DNA of 64,000 nt from Thiohalophilus thiocyanatoxydans (GTDB lineage Bacteria; Pseudomonadota; Gammaproteobacteria; UBA6429; Thiohalophilaceae). The stretch lies in NCBI RefSeq assembly GCF_004366735.1, contig NZ_SOQX01000002.1, forward strand, positions 576,273-640,272, in the 5' to 3' direction. Below the pieces are notes generated by a model. That model searched no databases. It worked only from the letters and a program-made list of their open reading frames with translations, and was not told the DNA's origin. The translations under genes and the position numbers were made by a program. Within the stretch, counting starts at the first letter, position 1; every line of letters starts with the position of its first letter. Below are positions 26,639 through 33,775 of this stretch, one piece after another.

Positions 26639-27970
26639 TCAGGTATCGCGCTGACGCAGACGTTCCAGCATGGCCAGCAGTTCAGCACGTGGCAACTTGC
26701 CGGTTTCATTTCGGGGCAACCGCTCCACCCGATAGAGGGTTCGCGGAATAAAGACGGGATCCATCACGGATCCCATGGCCGCCAGTATCGCCCGTTCGGA
26801 CAAGGCCGGGGCAACCACCAGCGCGCCGATCCGGCCGCCGCGTTCGCGCTCTTCGTCCTGCAAGACCATCGCCCCGTCTTCCACCCCGGGGATTTCCTGC
26901 AAACGGCGAGTCAGATCGGTCAGCGATGCGCGCTTGCCGGCAATATTGATCATATCACTGTCGCGCCCCAGCAGCGTGAAACCCGCCGCCCGGGAATCAA
27001 TAATATCATTCAACGGCATCGCCCGAGGCAGGAAATCGGCCTCCACATGACAACGCCCCTCCTTGCAGTGCAGGCGCACGCTCTCATAGGGACGCCACAA
27101 CGGTTCGGTCAAAGTGTGGCGACTGGCGATGGCGCCCGTTTCGGTCGAGCCGTAAATCTCCTGCACCGGACAACCAAAATGGCGTTCCGCCTCGGCCGCC
27201 AGCGCAGTGGACAGGGGCGCCGTGGCCGAAATAATCATCTCCATCGGTGGCCATGCCAGCCCGGCACCCACACAGGCACGCAAGTGCACCGGCGTGGTGA
27301 TCAGCAGCCGGGGGGCCGGCACCTGTAACAACGCCTGGCGCACATCTTCCGGATAAAACGGGCGTTCTCCCTGCATCGCCAACGGCGAATGCAAGGCAAA
27401 CAAAATGGTGGATTCCAGTCCGTACATATGCTGTGGCGGCACCGTGGCAACCAGCGTCCCACCGGCGAACTGATCCAGCGCAAAACGATCCGCGGCCAGC
27501 TCGGCCCCGCGCACCAGATCGCCCCAGTATTTGCCATAGGACCGGGGGGTATCAGTACTGCCGGAAGTGAAGATCACCAGCGCCTGCTGATTGGCGTCAA
27601 TCAGCGGGGTGCGGTTGATACCGCTGACCTCAGACTGCGGGGTGACAGCAAACTGGCTCAGTGCCAGTTCCGTGCCAGGCTGATCAACCAGACAATAGCT
27701 GCCCGGATAATCCGCGGCCACCGCGTGGACCACGCCGGTAGCCCGATTGGGCGGCAACAGGCACACCTGCCCCCGAATCAACAGCGCGGCAAACGCCAGC
27801 AGAAACGCATAACGGTCCTCACACAAATTCACGGCGTGTGACGCCTCGGGCAGGCTTTGCGCCAGCGCCTGCGCCTGAGCAAGAAACTTCTGCGTCGATA
27901 TGGCCTCCCCCTGATGCCAGGCAATGATCGCCTCGGGCGGATGCGTTGTCAGCGGTAGCTTCCGGCTCAT
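26639..27970 (-). CDS. AMP-dependent acyl/aryl synthetase of an aryl-polyene-type locus
   Basis: 443 residues, shorter than normal acyl-CoA synthetases. The phosphate loop is IFTSGSTDTPRSYGKYW and the adenylation motif is EIYGSTETGAIASR. The A8-like segment FTLLGRDSDMINIAGKR and a C-terminal Lys in RNETGKLPRAEL follow. In aryl-polyene/xanthomonadin loci this ligase activates a hydroxybenzoate starter and loads it on an acyl carrier protein. The chorismatase at 28923 could supply 3-hydroxybenzoate. It overlaps the COG4648 gene by four bases and is followed after 53 bases by the KS gene. Confidence 0.85.
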   Translation of the reverse strand: MSRKLPLTTHPPEAIIAWHQGEAISTQKFLAQAQALAQSLPEASHAVNLCEDRYAFLLAFAALLIRGQVCLLPPNRATGVVHAVAADYPGSYCLVDQPGTELALSQFAVTPQSEVSGINRTPLIDANQQALVIFTSGSTDTPRSYGKYWGDLVRGAELAADRFALDQFAGGTLVATVPPQHMYGLESTILFALHSPLAMQGERPFYPEDVRQALLQVPAPRLLITTPVHLRACVGAGLAWPPMEMIISATAPLSTALAAEAERHFGCPVQEIYGSTETGAIASRHTLTEPLWRPYESVRLHCKEGRCHVEADFLPRAMPLNDIIDSRAAGFTLLGRDSDMINIAGKRASLTDLTRRLQEIPGVEDGAMVLQDEERERGGRIGALVVAPALSERAILAAMGSVMDPVFIPRTLYRVERLPRNETGKLPRAELLAMLERLRQRDT

Positions 27971-28554
27971 TTCCAGCCACCCCGGGAGACGAGTTGTACC
28001 ATGTTACGCATGAAGCCGATAAAACCGTATCGCGAACGCTGCGGAAAACGCCGCCGGCGCAAAACAAACTCAATAAAGAAAAACAGCAACACCAACAGAT
28101 ACCCCAGCAGGTTGGTAAACAGCGACCACTCCTGACGACTGGCGCAACACGCTAGCAAGACACTCACCACCCCCAGCAGGGTCAAAAACAGTACCCAGGC
28201 CAGTGTGACCTGCCGTGTGTAGCGGCGCACCGCCGCATCCGGCTCGCCATCCAGCAAGCGGGCAAAGCGGGTCACCAGCGGCTCCTGGCCGGGCAACAGA
28301 CTCAGGGCAAAAAGCGCGGCGATACCAAAGTAAAACAACAGTGGAGGCCAGATGAGCAATTCGAAGCGGTCCTGCAGATTCAGCCCGAGCAGGATGACAA
28401 GCGTCGCAATCAGCAGGGCAGGCAAATAGCGAAAACCCTGCGTACGCACCCCCGCCAGCACCCCGGCCAACACCCCCAGCACCACGATCGCCGGGAAAAA
28501 ATGCCCCGTGACCACGCCGTAATGCACGGCAACCGGATAGGCAATCACCAGCAA
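27967..28554 (-). CDS. COG4648-type membrane protein of aryl-polyene loci
   Basis: About 195 residues from a TTG at 28554. It has five or six hydrophobic segments: LLVIAYPVAVHYGV, VVLGVLAGVLAGV, ALLIATLVILLGL, LLFYFGIAALFALSLLPGQEP and others. The tail is basic and aromatic (RYGFIGFMRNM). The pattern LLVIAYP...FALSLLPGQEPLVTRFARL matches COG4648 proteins, which occur next to the ligase in aryl-polyene clusters; the role is unknown. The frame continues upstream to 28794, but the extra 80 residues look like non-coding sequence and overlap the better candidate small gene at 28578-28727. The start is therefore uncertain; a GTG at 28548 is also possible. Confidence 0.7.
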   Translation of the reverse strand: MLVIAYPVAVHYGVVTGHFFPAIVVLGVLAGVLAGVRTQGFRYLPALLIATLVILLGLNLQDRFELLIWPPLLFYFGIAALFALSLLPGQEPLVTRFARLLDGEPDAAVRRYTRQVTLAWVLFLTLLGVVSVLLACCASRQEWSLFTNLLGYLLVLLFFFIEFVLRRRRFPQRSRYGFIGFMRNMVQLVSRGGWK

Positions 28555-28577
28555 TGAAGAAGCGCGGCGGGCCAAGC

Positions 28578-28727
28578 TTAGCTGATGCAATGGACAACCG
28601 GCGCCAAGGGATAAATGACTGCGCCCGGGGCAAAAAAATACCAAACGCCCCGCATGGGATCCGTGCCCGGGCGTTCGAAGACCGTGCTGTGCACACCGGC
28701 ATACAGCGCTGTGAGAGAGTCTGGCAT
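28578..28727 (-). CDS. Candidate small protein, 49 residues, at the head of the KS operon
   Basis: The ATG at 28727 has AGGA at a spacing of about nine bases and the frame ends with TAA at 28578, 24 bases before the likely start of the COG4648 gene. The product begins MPDSLTALYAGVHSTVFERP and ends with a hydrophobic aromatic part, GVWYFFAPGAVIYPLAPVV. It is in a different frame from the open frame that runs through to 28794. I do not recognise the sequence. It may be a leader peptide, a small pigment-locus protein, or a remnant of a larger gene. Confidence 0.45.
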   Translation of the reverse strand: MPDSLTALYAGVHSTVFERPGTDPMRGVWYFFAPGAVIYPLAPVVHCIS

Positions 28728-28819
28728 GCTCGTTATCCTGTAAAAGACGGCCCCATTCCGGGAGGCTCACGTTAATTATTGTTATTGCCGGCAATTATGC
28801 CAAGGCGGTACACGGGTGT

Positions 28820-28853
28820 TTGTATGGCCGCCGGGTGCCAGATTATATATAAT
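28820..28853 (+). promoter_or_regulatory. Possible promoter of the chorismatase gene
   Basis: TTGTAT at 28820-28825 is followed after 18 bases by TATATA at 28844-28849, which runs into TATAAT ending at 28853. If used, transcripts would begin near 28858. That is downstream of the far-upstream in-frame start candidates and supports the start at 28923. Confidence 0.4.
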
Positions 28854-28922
28854 TTGTGTCAGTATTCAATTAACCCCCCACTCGAACCGGATGGCGATGC
28901 CGTAACCACCCCCCCACCACCT

Positions 28923-29924
28923 ATGTCACTTCTGTCTATCAATTTCGGCACAACCGCCCCTGTCCCGACTGACAGTGACAGCAAAACGCCGCCGTTTGCG
29001 ATAATTCGCTACGGCGCCGGCAACAGCCGCATTGCGCGCAATCAAGACGATCTGCTGAAAATCGATGTGGCAATGCCGGTGCTCGGCGATCAGCAACACG
29101 CTTGTGAGGTATGGCGCAGCGACCGCCCCATGCAACACGAACAAAGCGGGCCGTTGCAGCTGCTTTACAATGGTATCTTTTTATTCGGTGCCCTGGAGGT
29201 GGATGAGCGAAATGGACTTGAACAGGCAACGCAAGACGCCTATACGCTAATCCTGGAGCAACTGCGCAGGCGGGGTTATCCCTACCTGTTGCGTATGTGG
29301 AACTATCTGCCGGATATTGTCGGCCCGGATCATGGCGTGGAACGTTACCGGCTTTTTTGCGCCGGTCGACATACCGCACTGGCAACAGAGCCTGGTTACG
29401 AATCGCGTCTGCCGGCGGCCAGTGCGCTGGGCACAACCGGCGCCGGTTTTGTCATCTACTTCATCGCCGCATACGAACCCGCGCTGCAGATTGAAAATCC
29501 CTTGCAGGTAAGCGCATTTCATTACCCGGCCTGTTATGCACCCAAGAGTCCGTCATTTTCCCGGGCCACGGTTAAACACTGGCCCGACAGTACCCAGTTT
29601 TACCTCTCTGGAACGGCCAGCATTCGGGGTCATGAAAGCCGGCGTACGGGCGATATACAGGGCCAGTTGCAGTTAACCCTGGATAACATAGAACACCTGC
29701 TGACCCGGGCCCGGGAACAATGCCCGCCGATCCGGGACAATCTGGACAACCTGGCCCTGCTCAAGATCTACCTGCGCCGCGCCGATGATTTCACGCTGGT
29801 TCGGGATTATATGCAGCAACACTTCGCCAGCGCCTGTCCCCCGCTCTATCTGCAGGCCGATATATGCCGCAAGGAGTTGCTGGTTGAAATCGAGGGTTGG
29901 AGTACCTTTGACAGCGCCCGTTAA
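28923..29924 (+). CDS. Chorismatase (FkbO/Hyg5/XanB2 family)
   Basis: 333 residues from the ATG at 28923, close to the family length of about 335-345; the open frame extends back to 28779 with a poor, Pro-rich extension. Family motifs include HGVERYRLFCAGRH, LPAASALGTTGAGFVIYFIA, IENPLQVSAFHYP, YAPKSPSFSRA and FYLSGTASIRGHES. Chorismatases hydrolyse chorismate to 3- or 4-hydroxybenzoate or a dihydroxycyclohexadiene. The XanB2 branch makes 3-hydroxybenzoate for xanthomonadin and 4-hydroxybenzoate for ubiquinone. It diverges from the KS/ligase operon across about 195 bases, so shared regulation is likely. The subgroup, and so the product, cannot be fixed from motifs alone. Confidence 0.85.
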   Translation: MSLLSINFGTTAPVPTDSDSKTPPFAIIRYGAGNSRIARNQDDLLKIDVAMPVLGDQQHACEVWRSDRPMQHEQSGPLQLLYNGIFLFGALEVDERNGLEQATQDAYTLILEQLRRRGYPYLLRMWNYLPDIVGPDHGVERYRLFCAGRHTALATEPGYESRLPAASALGTTGAGFVIYFIAAYEPALQIENPLQVSAFHYPACYAPKSPSFSRATVKHWPDSTQFYLSGTASIRGHESRRTGDIQGQLQLTLDNIEHLLTRAREQCPPIRDNLDNLALLKIYLRRADDFTLVRDYMQQHFASACPPLYLQADICRKELLVEIEGWSTFDSAR

Positions 29925-29931
29925 CCGGCCA

Positions 29932-30315
29932 CTATTTGAATTCAGGAAAGTCCGAGGTCAACTGCCAGCGTTCGGCTTCCCCGTCATACTCCCATTGCTG
30001 GGTATCGGTGAATTCCTTTTCGACGGCGTTGTTGGTGTTGAAGTAACTGATTTCCACCAAATGGACCGCTTCGGTTTTGGAAGCCCTGAGGTCCATGACC
30101 TTGTAACCGGTTACCTTGATCTCCTTGAGGCGTTCTTTATCGCGCTTGCTGAAGGTGGGGGGATCTTTATAGTATTGCCCGGCCAGTTCCAGGCGCGACC
30201 AGCGGATGCTGTGTTCGTAAGCGCGCAAGACCTTGTCCAGTGCATCCAGCTCATTCGGCGTGGTGTTGCAGCCACCCAGTAACAGTGCCAGGCCGATAAC
30301 CAGCAATGATTTCAT
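29932..30315 (-). CDS. Small lipoprotein, function unknown
   Basis: 127 residues from the ATG at 30315, which has AAGGGGAAA just upstream; the frame to 30507 is longer but crosses the divergent aguB start. A type II signal peptide ends in LLLGGC (Cys16). The mature part is charged, with YKDPPTFSKRDKERLKEIKVTGYKV (split in two here for length) and EVHLVEISYFN-like strands, resembling small NTF2-like outer-membrane lipoproteins. It is convergent with the chorismatase gene and overlaps no gene. I do not recognise the family. Confidence 0.72.
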   Translation of the reverse strand: MKSLLVIGLALLLGGCNTTPNELDALDKVLRAYEHSIRWSRLELAGQYYKDPPTFSKRDKERLKEIKVTGYKVMDLRASKTEAVHLVEISYFNTNNAVEKEFTDTQQWEYDGEAERWQLTSDFPEFK

Positions 30316-30438
30316 CCGTTTCCCCTTGCCGTGAATCCACTCATCATTTGCAGTATAACCAGATTTGATAAATGCGTATATCCTTGACGGTCGCGGCATT
30401 GCTACACTATCCCCCTGGAGTAACCGGAAATCGCTCGC

Positions 30439-31329
30439 ATGAAACAGTCTCTGAAAGTTGGCCTGGTCCAGCAGCGTTGCAGTGCCGAGCGCGAGGCCAA
30501 TCTGCAAACCAGTGAAACGCGTATCCGTGAGGCAGCCGGGGCCGGTGCACAGCTGGTATTACTGCAGGAGCTGCATACCGGGCTCTATTTCTGCCAACGC
30601 GAAGATCCGGCCCTGTTCGATCTGGCCGAACCGATCCCCGGGCCCGGCACCGACCGGCTGGGCGCGCTGGCCCGCGAACTGGGCCTGGTGATCGTCGCCT
30701 CGCTGTTCGAAAAACGGGCCGCCGGCCTGTACCACAACACCGCCGTGGTACTGGAATCCGACGGCCGCATTGCCGGGATCTATCGCAAGATGCACATCCC
30801 CGACGATCCCGGCTATTACGAGAAGTTCTATTTCACCCCCGGCGATCTCGGCTTTACCCCCATCGACACCTCTGTCGGCCGTCTCGGCGTGCTGGTTTGC
30901 TGGGATCAATGGTACCCGGAAGCGGCGCGGCTGATGGCGCTGGCCGGGGCCCAGCTGCTGCTCTATCCCACCGCCATCGGCTGGGACGAACGGGACACCG
31001 ACGAGGAACAGCAGCGCCAGCTGGACGCATGGCAGCTCAGCCAGCGCGCCCATGCGGTCGCCAACGGCCTGCCGGTGCTCGCCTGCAACCGCACCGGCGT
31101 GGAAACCGATCCGGTCAACGGCGATCGCATTCATTTCTGGGGCCACAGTTTCGTCGCCGGTCCGCAGGGCGAAATACTCGCCGAAGCCCCCGCCGATGAG
31201 GAGCAGTTGCTGATGAGCGAGATCGACCTGACCCGCAGCGAGACGCTACGGCGTATGTGGCCCTATCTGCGGGATCGGCGCATCGACGCCTACGATGACT
31301 TGTTATTGCGCTATCGCGACCGCAAATAA
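30439..31329 (+). CDS. aguB: N-carbamoylputrescine amidohydrolase AguB
   Basis: 296 residues of the carbon-nitrogen hydrolase (nitrilase) superfamily. The catalytic triad is Glu44 in LLQELHTGLYF, Lys117 in YRKMHIPDD and Cys154 in VLVCWDQWYPEAARL. The motif GYYEKFYFTPGD and the ending RRMWPYLRDRRIDAYDD are typical of AguB. It hydrolyses N-carbamoylputrescine to putrescine, carbon dioxide and ammonia, completing the route begun by AguA at 21184. The gene diverges from the small lipoprotein gene. Confidence 0.93.
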   Translation: MKQSLKVGLVQQRCSAEREANLQTSETRIREAAGAGAQLVLLQELHTGLYFCQREDPALFDLAEPIPGPGTDRLGALARELGLVIVASLFEKRAAGLYHNTAVVLESDGRIAGIYRKMHIPDDPGYYEKFYFTPGDLGFTPIDTSVGRLGVLVCWDQWYPEAARLMALAGAQLLLYPTAIGWDERDTDEEQQRQLDAWQLSQRAHAVANGLPVLACNRTGVETDPVNGDRIHFWGHSFVAGPQGEILAEAPADEEQLLMSEIDLTRSETLRRMWPYLRDRRIDAYDDLLLRYRDRK

Positions 31330-31400
31330 TCAAAAGCGCCCGCCACAGCGCAGTTTTTTCGTGGTCTGGTCGGGTATGCAGCAGAAGGAAAAGCTTATCT

Positions 31401-31470
31401 CTCGCAAAGACGCCACGGCGCAAAGTAACCTGATATCGATCATACTCAGCGGGCTCTGCGCCTTTGCGAG
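31401..31470. repeat. Octamer-periodic hairpin repeat, CGCAAAGG type
   Basis: Left arm CTCGCAAAGACGCCACGGCG then CAAAG; right arm at 31454-31470 CTCTGCGCCTTTGCGAG. The arms can pair across about 30 bases. It occupies the 230-base gap between aguB and the aspartic protease gene. The rest of that gap shows nothing else I can support. Confidence 0.8.
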
Positions 31471-31559
31471 AACCTGGTTTGCGGTCAATGTGTACAATGT
31501 TTCGGTGCGCTGTGTGCTCGAAAGGACAACCTGCCGGAACGGCGCAACAGGATAGTGAG

Positions 31560-32078
31560 ATGAATTCACCCGAACAACAGCAACAGAAGATCGGCAAGAG
31601 CATGGTGTTTGCCATGTGGCTGGTGATCCTGGCCCTGCTGACCCTGTTTTTTGACAAGTACCTGGGCGATCAGCACAACCCCAACCAGCAGGTAACCCAA
31701 CGCCAGGCCGACGACGGTCGCAGCGAGGTGGTGCTCAAGCAAAACCGCCAGGGCCATTATATTGCGAACGGCCGGATTAACGGCCAGGAAGTCACCTTTT
31801 TGCTCGACACCGGTGCCACGGATATCGCCATTCCGGAAAAAATCGCCAACCGGCTCGATCTTCCCCGCGGGCGGCAGGTTCAGTTTCAGACCGCCAACGG
31901 CGTGGCCCGGGGATACAGCACCCGGCTCGACAGCGTCAGCCTCGGCAATATCCGGCTTGGCGATCTGCCCGCCTCCATCAATCCCCATGCCGGACATGAC
32001 GAAATTTTGCTCGGTATGAGTTTCCTCCGCCAGCTGGAGATGAGCCAGAAGGGCGATACCCTGACCCTGCGGCAGTAA
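31560..32078 (+). CDS. Membrane-anchored retropepsin-like aspartic protease
   Basis: 172 residues from the ATG at 31560 (ribosome site AGGA, spacing about seven). A single membrane helix, SMVFAMWLVILALLTLFF, is near residue 15-35 with a cytoplasmic N-terminus rich in Gln. The periplasmic part has the retropepsin motif LLDTGATDIAIP and the second-half motif LLGMSFLRQLEMS, matching the clan AA single-domain proteases (TIGR02281 type). These act as dimers and their substrates are unknown. The frame upstream to 31464 has no ribosome site and crosses the hairpin repeat region. Confidence 0.85.
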   Translation: MNSPEQQQQKIGKSMVFAMWLVILALLTLFFDKYLGDQHNPNQQVTQRQADDGRSEVVLKQNRQGHYIANGRINGQEVTFLLDTGATDIAIPEKIANRLDLPRGRQVQFQTANGVARGYSTRLDSVSLGNIRLGDLPASINPHAGHDEILLGMSFLRQLEMSQKGDTLTLRQ

Positions 32079-32202
32079 CCCGGCCTCACCGGGTCTGTAA
32101 CCGCCGCACAAATCTGAATTAAACTCCTTGCATTCACAATCAATACGATAATAATTACACTTATAATCAGGAATTCACGCACTACCCAATAAGGAACCGA
32201 TC

Positions 32203-32964
32203 ATGATGTTACGTAAACTTGCCATTATCCTGCCCGCGCTGGCGGTAAGCTCGACAGCCTTCGCGGACACCCTTGGCGCACGCTTCGGTGCCGGCATGTG
32301 GGACCACACCCCCGGCGGTCACCTCCGTTATCAGACCTCCAACAGCAACCACAACGCGGATCTGCAGGACGACCTCAATCTGGAGGATGACCAGGAGGGC
32401 TATTTCTACGCCCTGGTCGAACACCCCGTGCCGTTGATCCCCAACGTCAAGCTGATGCGGACCGGCCTGACCAGCAACGGCTCCGGGACGATCAATTCGG
32501 AATTCACCTATGGCGGCGAAACCTACGAGGCCAACCAAGACATTACCTCCGAACTGCAACTGGATCACACCGACGTCACACTCTACTGGCAGTTGCTGGA
32601 TAATGTGGTCAGTTTTGATTTCGGGCTTACCGCCAAGATGATTGACGCCGAGGCGACCCTGCGTCAGACCAGCGGTAACGAGAAAACTGTCACCAACAGC
32701 TTCGACGGCGTCGTCCCCATGGGGTATCTCGGTATCGGCGCCACACCGTGGCCCGGCGTGGAACTGCGCCTGGAAGGCAGCGCCCTGAGCGTAGGTGATA
32801 ACAGCCTGACCGACTATACCGCCAAGGTCAGTTACACCACGGACTTCCTGCTCGGGGTTGAAGCCGGTTACCGTTCACTGGAACTGGAACTGGATGATCT
32901 GGATGATGTCGATGCCAACATGGAATTCGACGGACCCTTTGTCGGACTTTATCTGGACTTCTAA
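32203..32964 (+). CDS. TIGR04219-family outer-membrane beta-barrel protein
   Basis: 253 residues. A signal peptide (1-21, ending STAFAD) is followed by the start of a barrel, TLGARFGAGMWDHTPGG, and amphipathic strands ending in LYLDF, a C-terminal aromatic as in many outer-membrane barrels. GYFYALVEHPVPLIPNVKL is a family motif. The number of strands looks like eight to ten. Its role is unknown. AAGGA lies nine bases before the first ATG; the second ATG (32206) is equally possible. The stop is followed at ten bases by a heptamer tract. Confidence 0.88.
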   Translation: MMLRKLAIILPALAVSSTAFADTLGARFGAGMWDHTPGGHLRYQTSNSNHNADLQDDLNLEDDQEGYFYALVEHPVPLIPNVKLMRTGLTSNGSGTINSEFTYGGETYEANQDITSELQLDHTDVTLYWQLLDNVVSFDFGLTAKMIDAEATLRQTSGNEKTVTNSFDGVVPMGYLGIGATPWPGVELRLEGSALSVGDNSLTDYTAKVSYTTDFLLGVEAGYRSLELELDDLDDVDANMEFDGPFVGLYLDF

Positions 32965-32973
32965 AAACACAGG

Positions 32974-33001
32974 GACGAGTGACGAGGGCCGAGGGACGAG
33001 G
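32974..33001 (+). repeat. Heptamer tract (GACGAGG family), 4 units
   Basis: Units in register: GACGAGT, GACGAGG, GCCGAGG, GACGAGG. It begins nine bases after the TAA of the outer-membrane protein gene. An inverted set of units lies at 33095-33129, so the two can pair over about 28 bases. Confidence 0.85.
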
Positions 33002-33094
33002 AGCAATATCATCCTCTTCCCCGGCCCTTTTCTTTTGCCCGACGCAATAACATTACGCTTAACAAGACATATTTATTTCTGTTAACGGCGCTTT

Positions 33095-33129
33095 TACTCG
33101 TCACTCGTTCCTCGTTACTCGGCCCTGTC
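33095..33129 (-). repeat. Heptamer tract (GACGAGG family), inverted, 5 units
   Basis: Plus-strand units TACTCGT, CACTCGT, TCCTCGT, TACTCGG, CCCTGTC are the inverted form of the tract at 32974. Between the two lie 93 bases with no gene. The second tract ends 45 bases before the DsrE-like gene and could act as a leader hairpin. Confidence 0.8.
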
Positions 33130-33173
33130 TCTTCTATACTGGGTTATACAGGCCCCGTTAAAGGAGTGCCGCC

Positions 33174-33677
33174 ATGACCCGTCCACTTGTTCTGTTGTCC
33201 GCTCTGTTGTTGTTCTATAGCCCTGTGCATAGCGGGGAGATTGTCAAAACCCCGTACGAGGATCCCAAAGTGGTGTTCGACTTCTATTTCGATCACCCGG
33301 AGAAGATCAACTCGGCACTGTACTGGGTACGTTCTTATATCAATCCGCTGGGCGAGGCGCCGTATAACTTTTCGCCCGAGTTCATGAGTGTCAAGGTGGT
33401 GATTCACGGCACCGAGATCGTCACAGTCGCCAAACATAATTATGAAAAATACAAAGACGCGGTGGATCGGATGAAGTATTACGACCAGCTGGGGGTGGAG
33501 TTCATCGTCTGCGGTCTGGCCGCCAAGGATTATGATTACAGCACCGACGACTTCCAGGATTTCATCAAACTGGCCCCGTCGGCCATCACCGAACTGGTCC
33601 ACTGGCAGCAGCAGGGGCACGGGCTGATCACGCCCAATATTATGGATAAAAAACTCTCGATCGATGAAATTCGCTGA
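33174..33677 (+). CDS. Secreted DsrE-family protein
   Basis: 167 residues. A short signal peptide (MTRPLVLLSALLLFYSPVHSG, here listed to residue 20 as MTRPLVLLSALLLFYSPVHS) is followed by a DsrE/DsrF-like domain. That domain reads KVVFDFYFDHPEKINSAL, MSVKVVIHGTEI, YYDQLGVEFIVCGLAA and the terminal LAPSAITELVHWQQQGHGL. DsrE proteins are sulfur-trafficking or regulatory proteins; the Cys in FIVCGL is at the usual place. The exported form seen here is common in sulfur-oxidising and other bacteria. There are no dsr genes nearby, so a sulfur role is an inference. Confidence 0.85.
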   Translation: MTRPLVLLSALLLFYSPVHSGEIVKTPYEDPKVVFDFYFDHPEKINSALYWVRSYINPLGEAPYNFSPEFMSVKVVIHGTEIVTVAKHNYEKYKDAVDRMKYYDQLGVEFIVCGLAAKDYDYSTDDFQDFIKLAPSAITELVHWQQQGHGLITPNIMDKKLSIDEIR

Positions 33678-33775
33678 ATTCCGGCCGTGAACGGCGCGGA
33701 TAGTTTTCACATCCGCCACCGAACCGGCTAAAATAGCCGCCCTGTTTTCGCCGTGGTCAGCCGCCAACCGTTCGC

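Noticed and set aside
27967..28794. 275-residue version of the COG4648 protein
   Set aside because: The first 80 residues look non-coding and cover a better-supported small gene; the family length is about 195.
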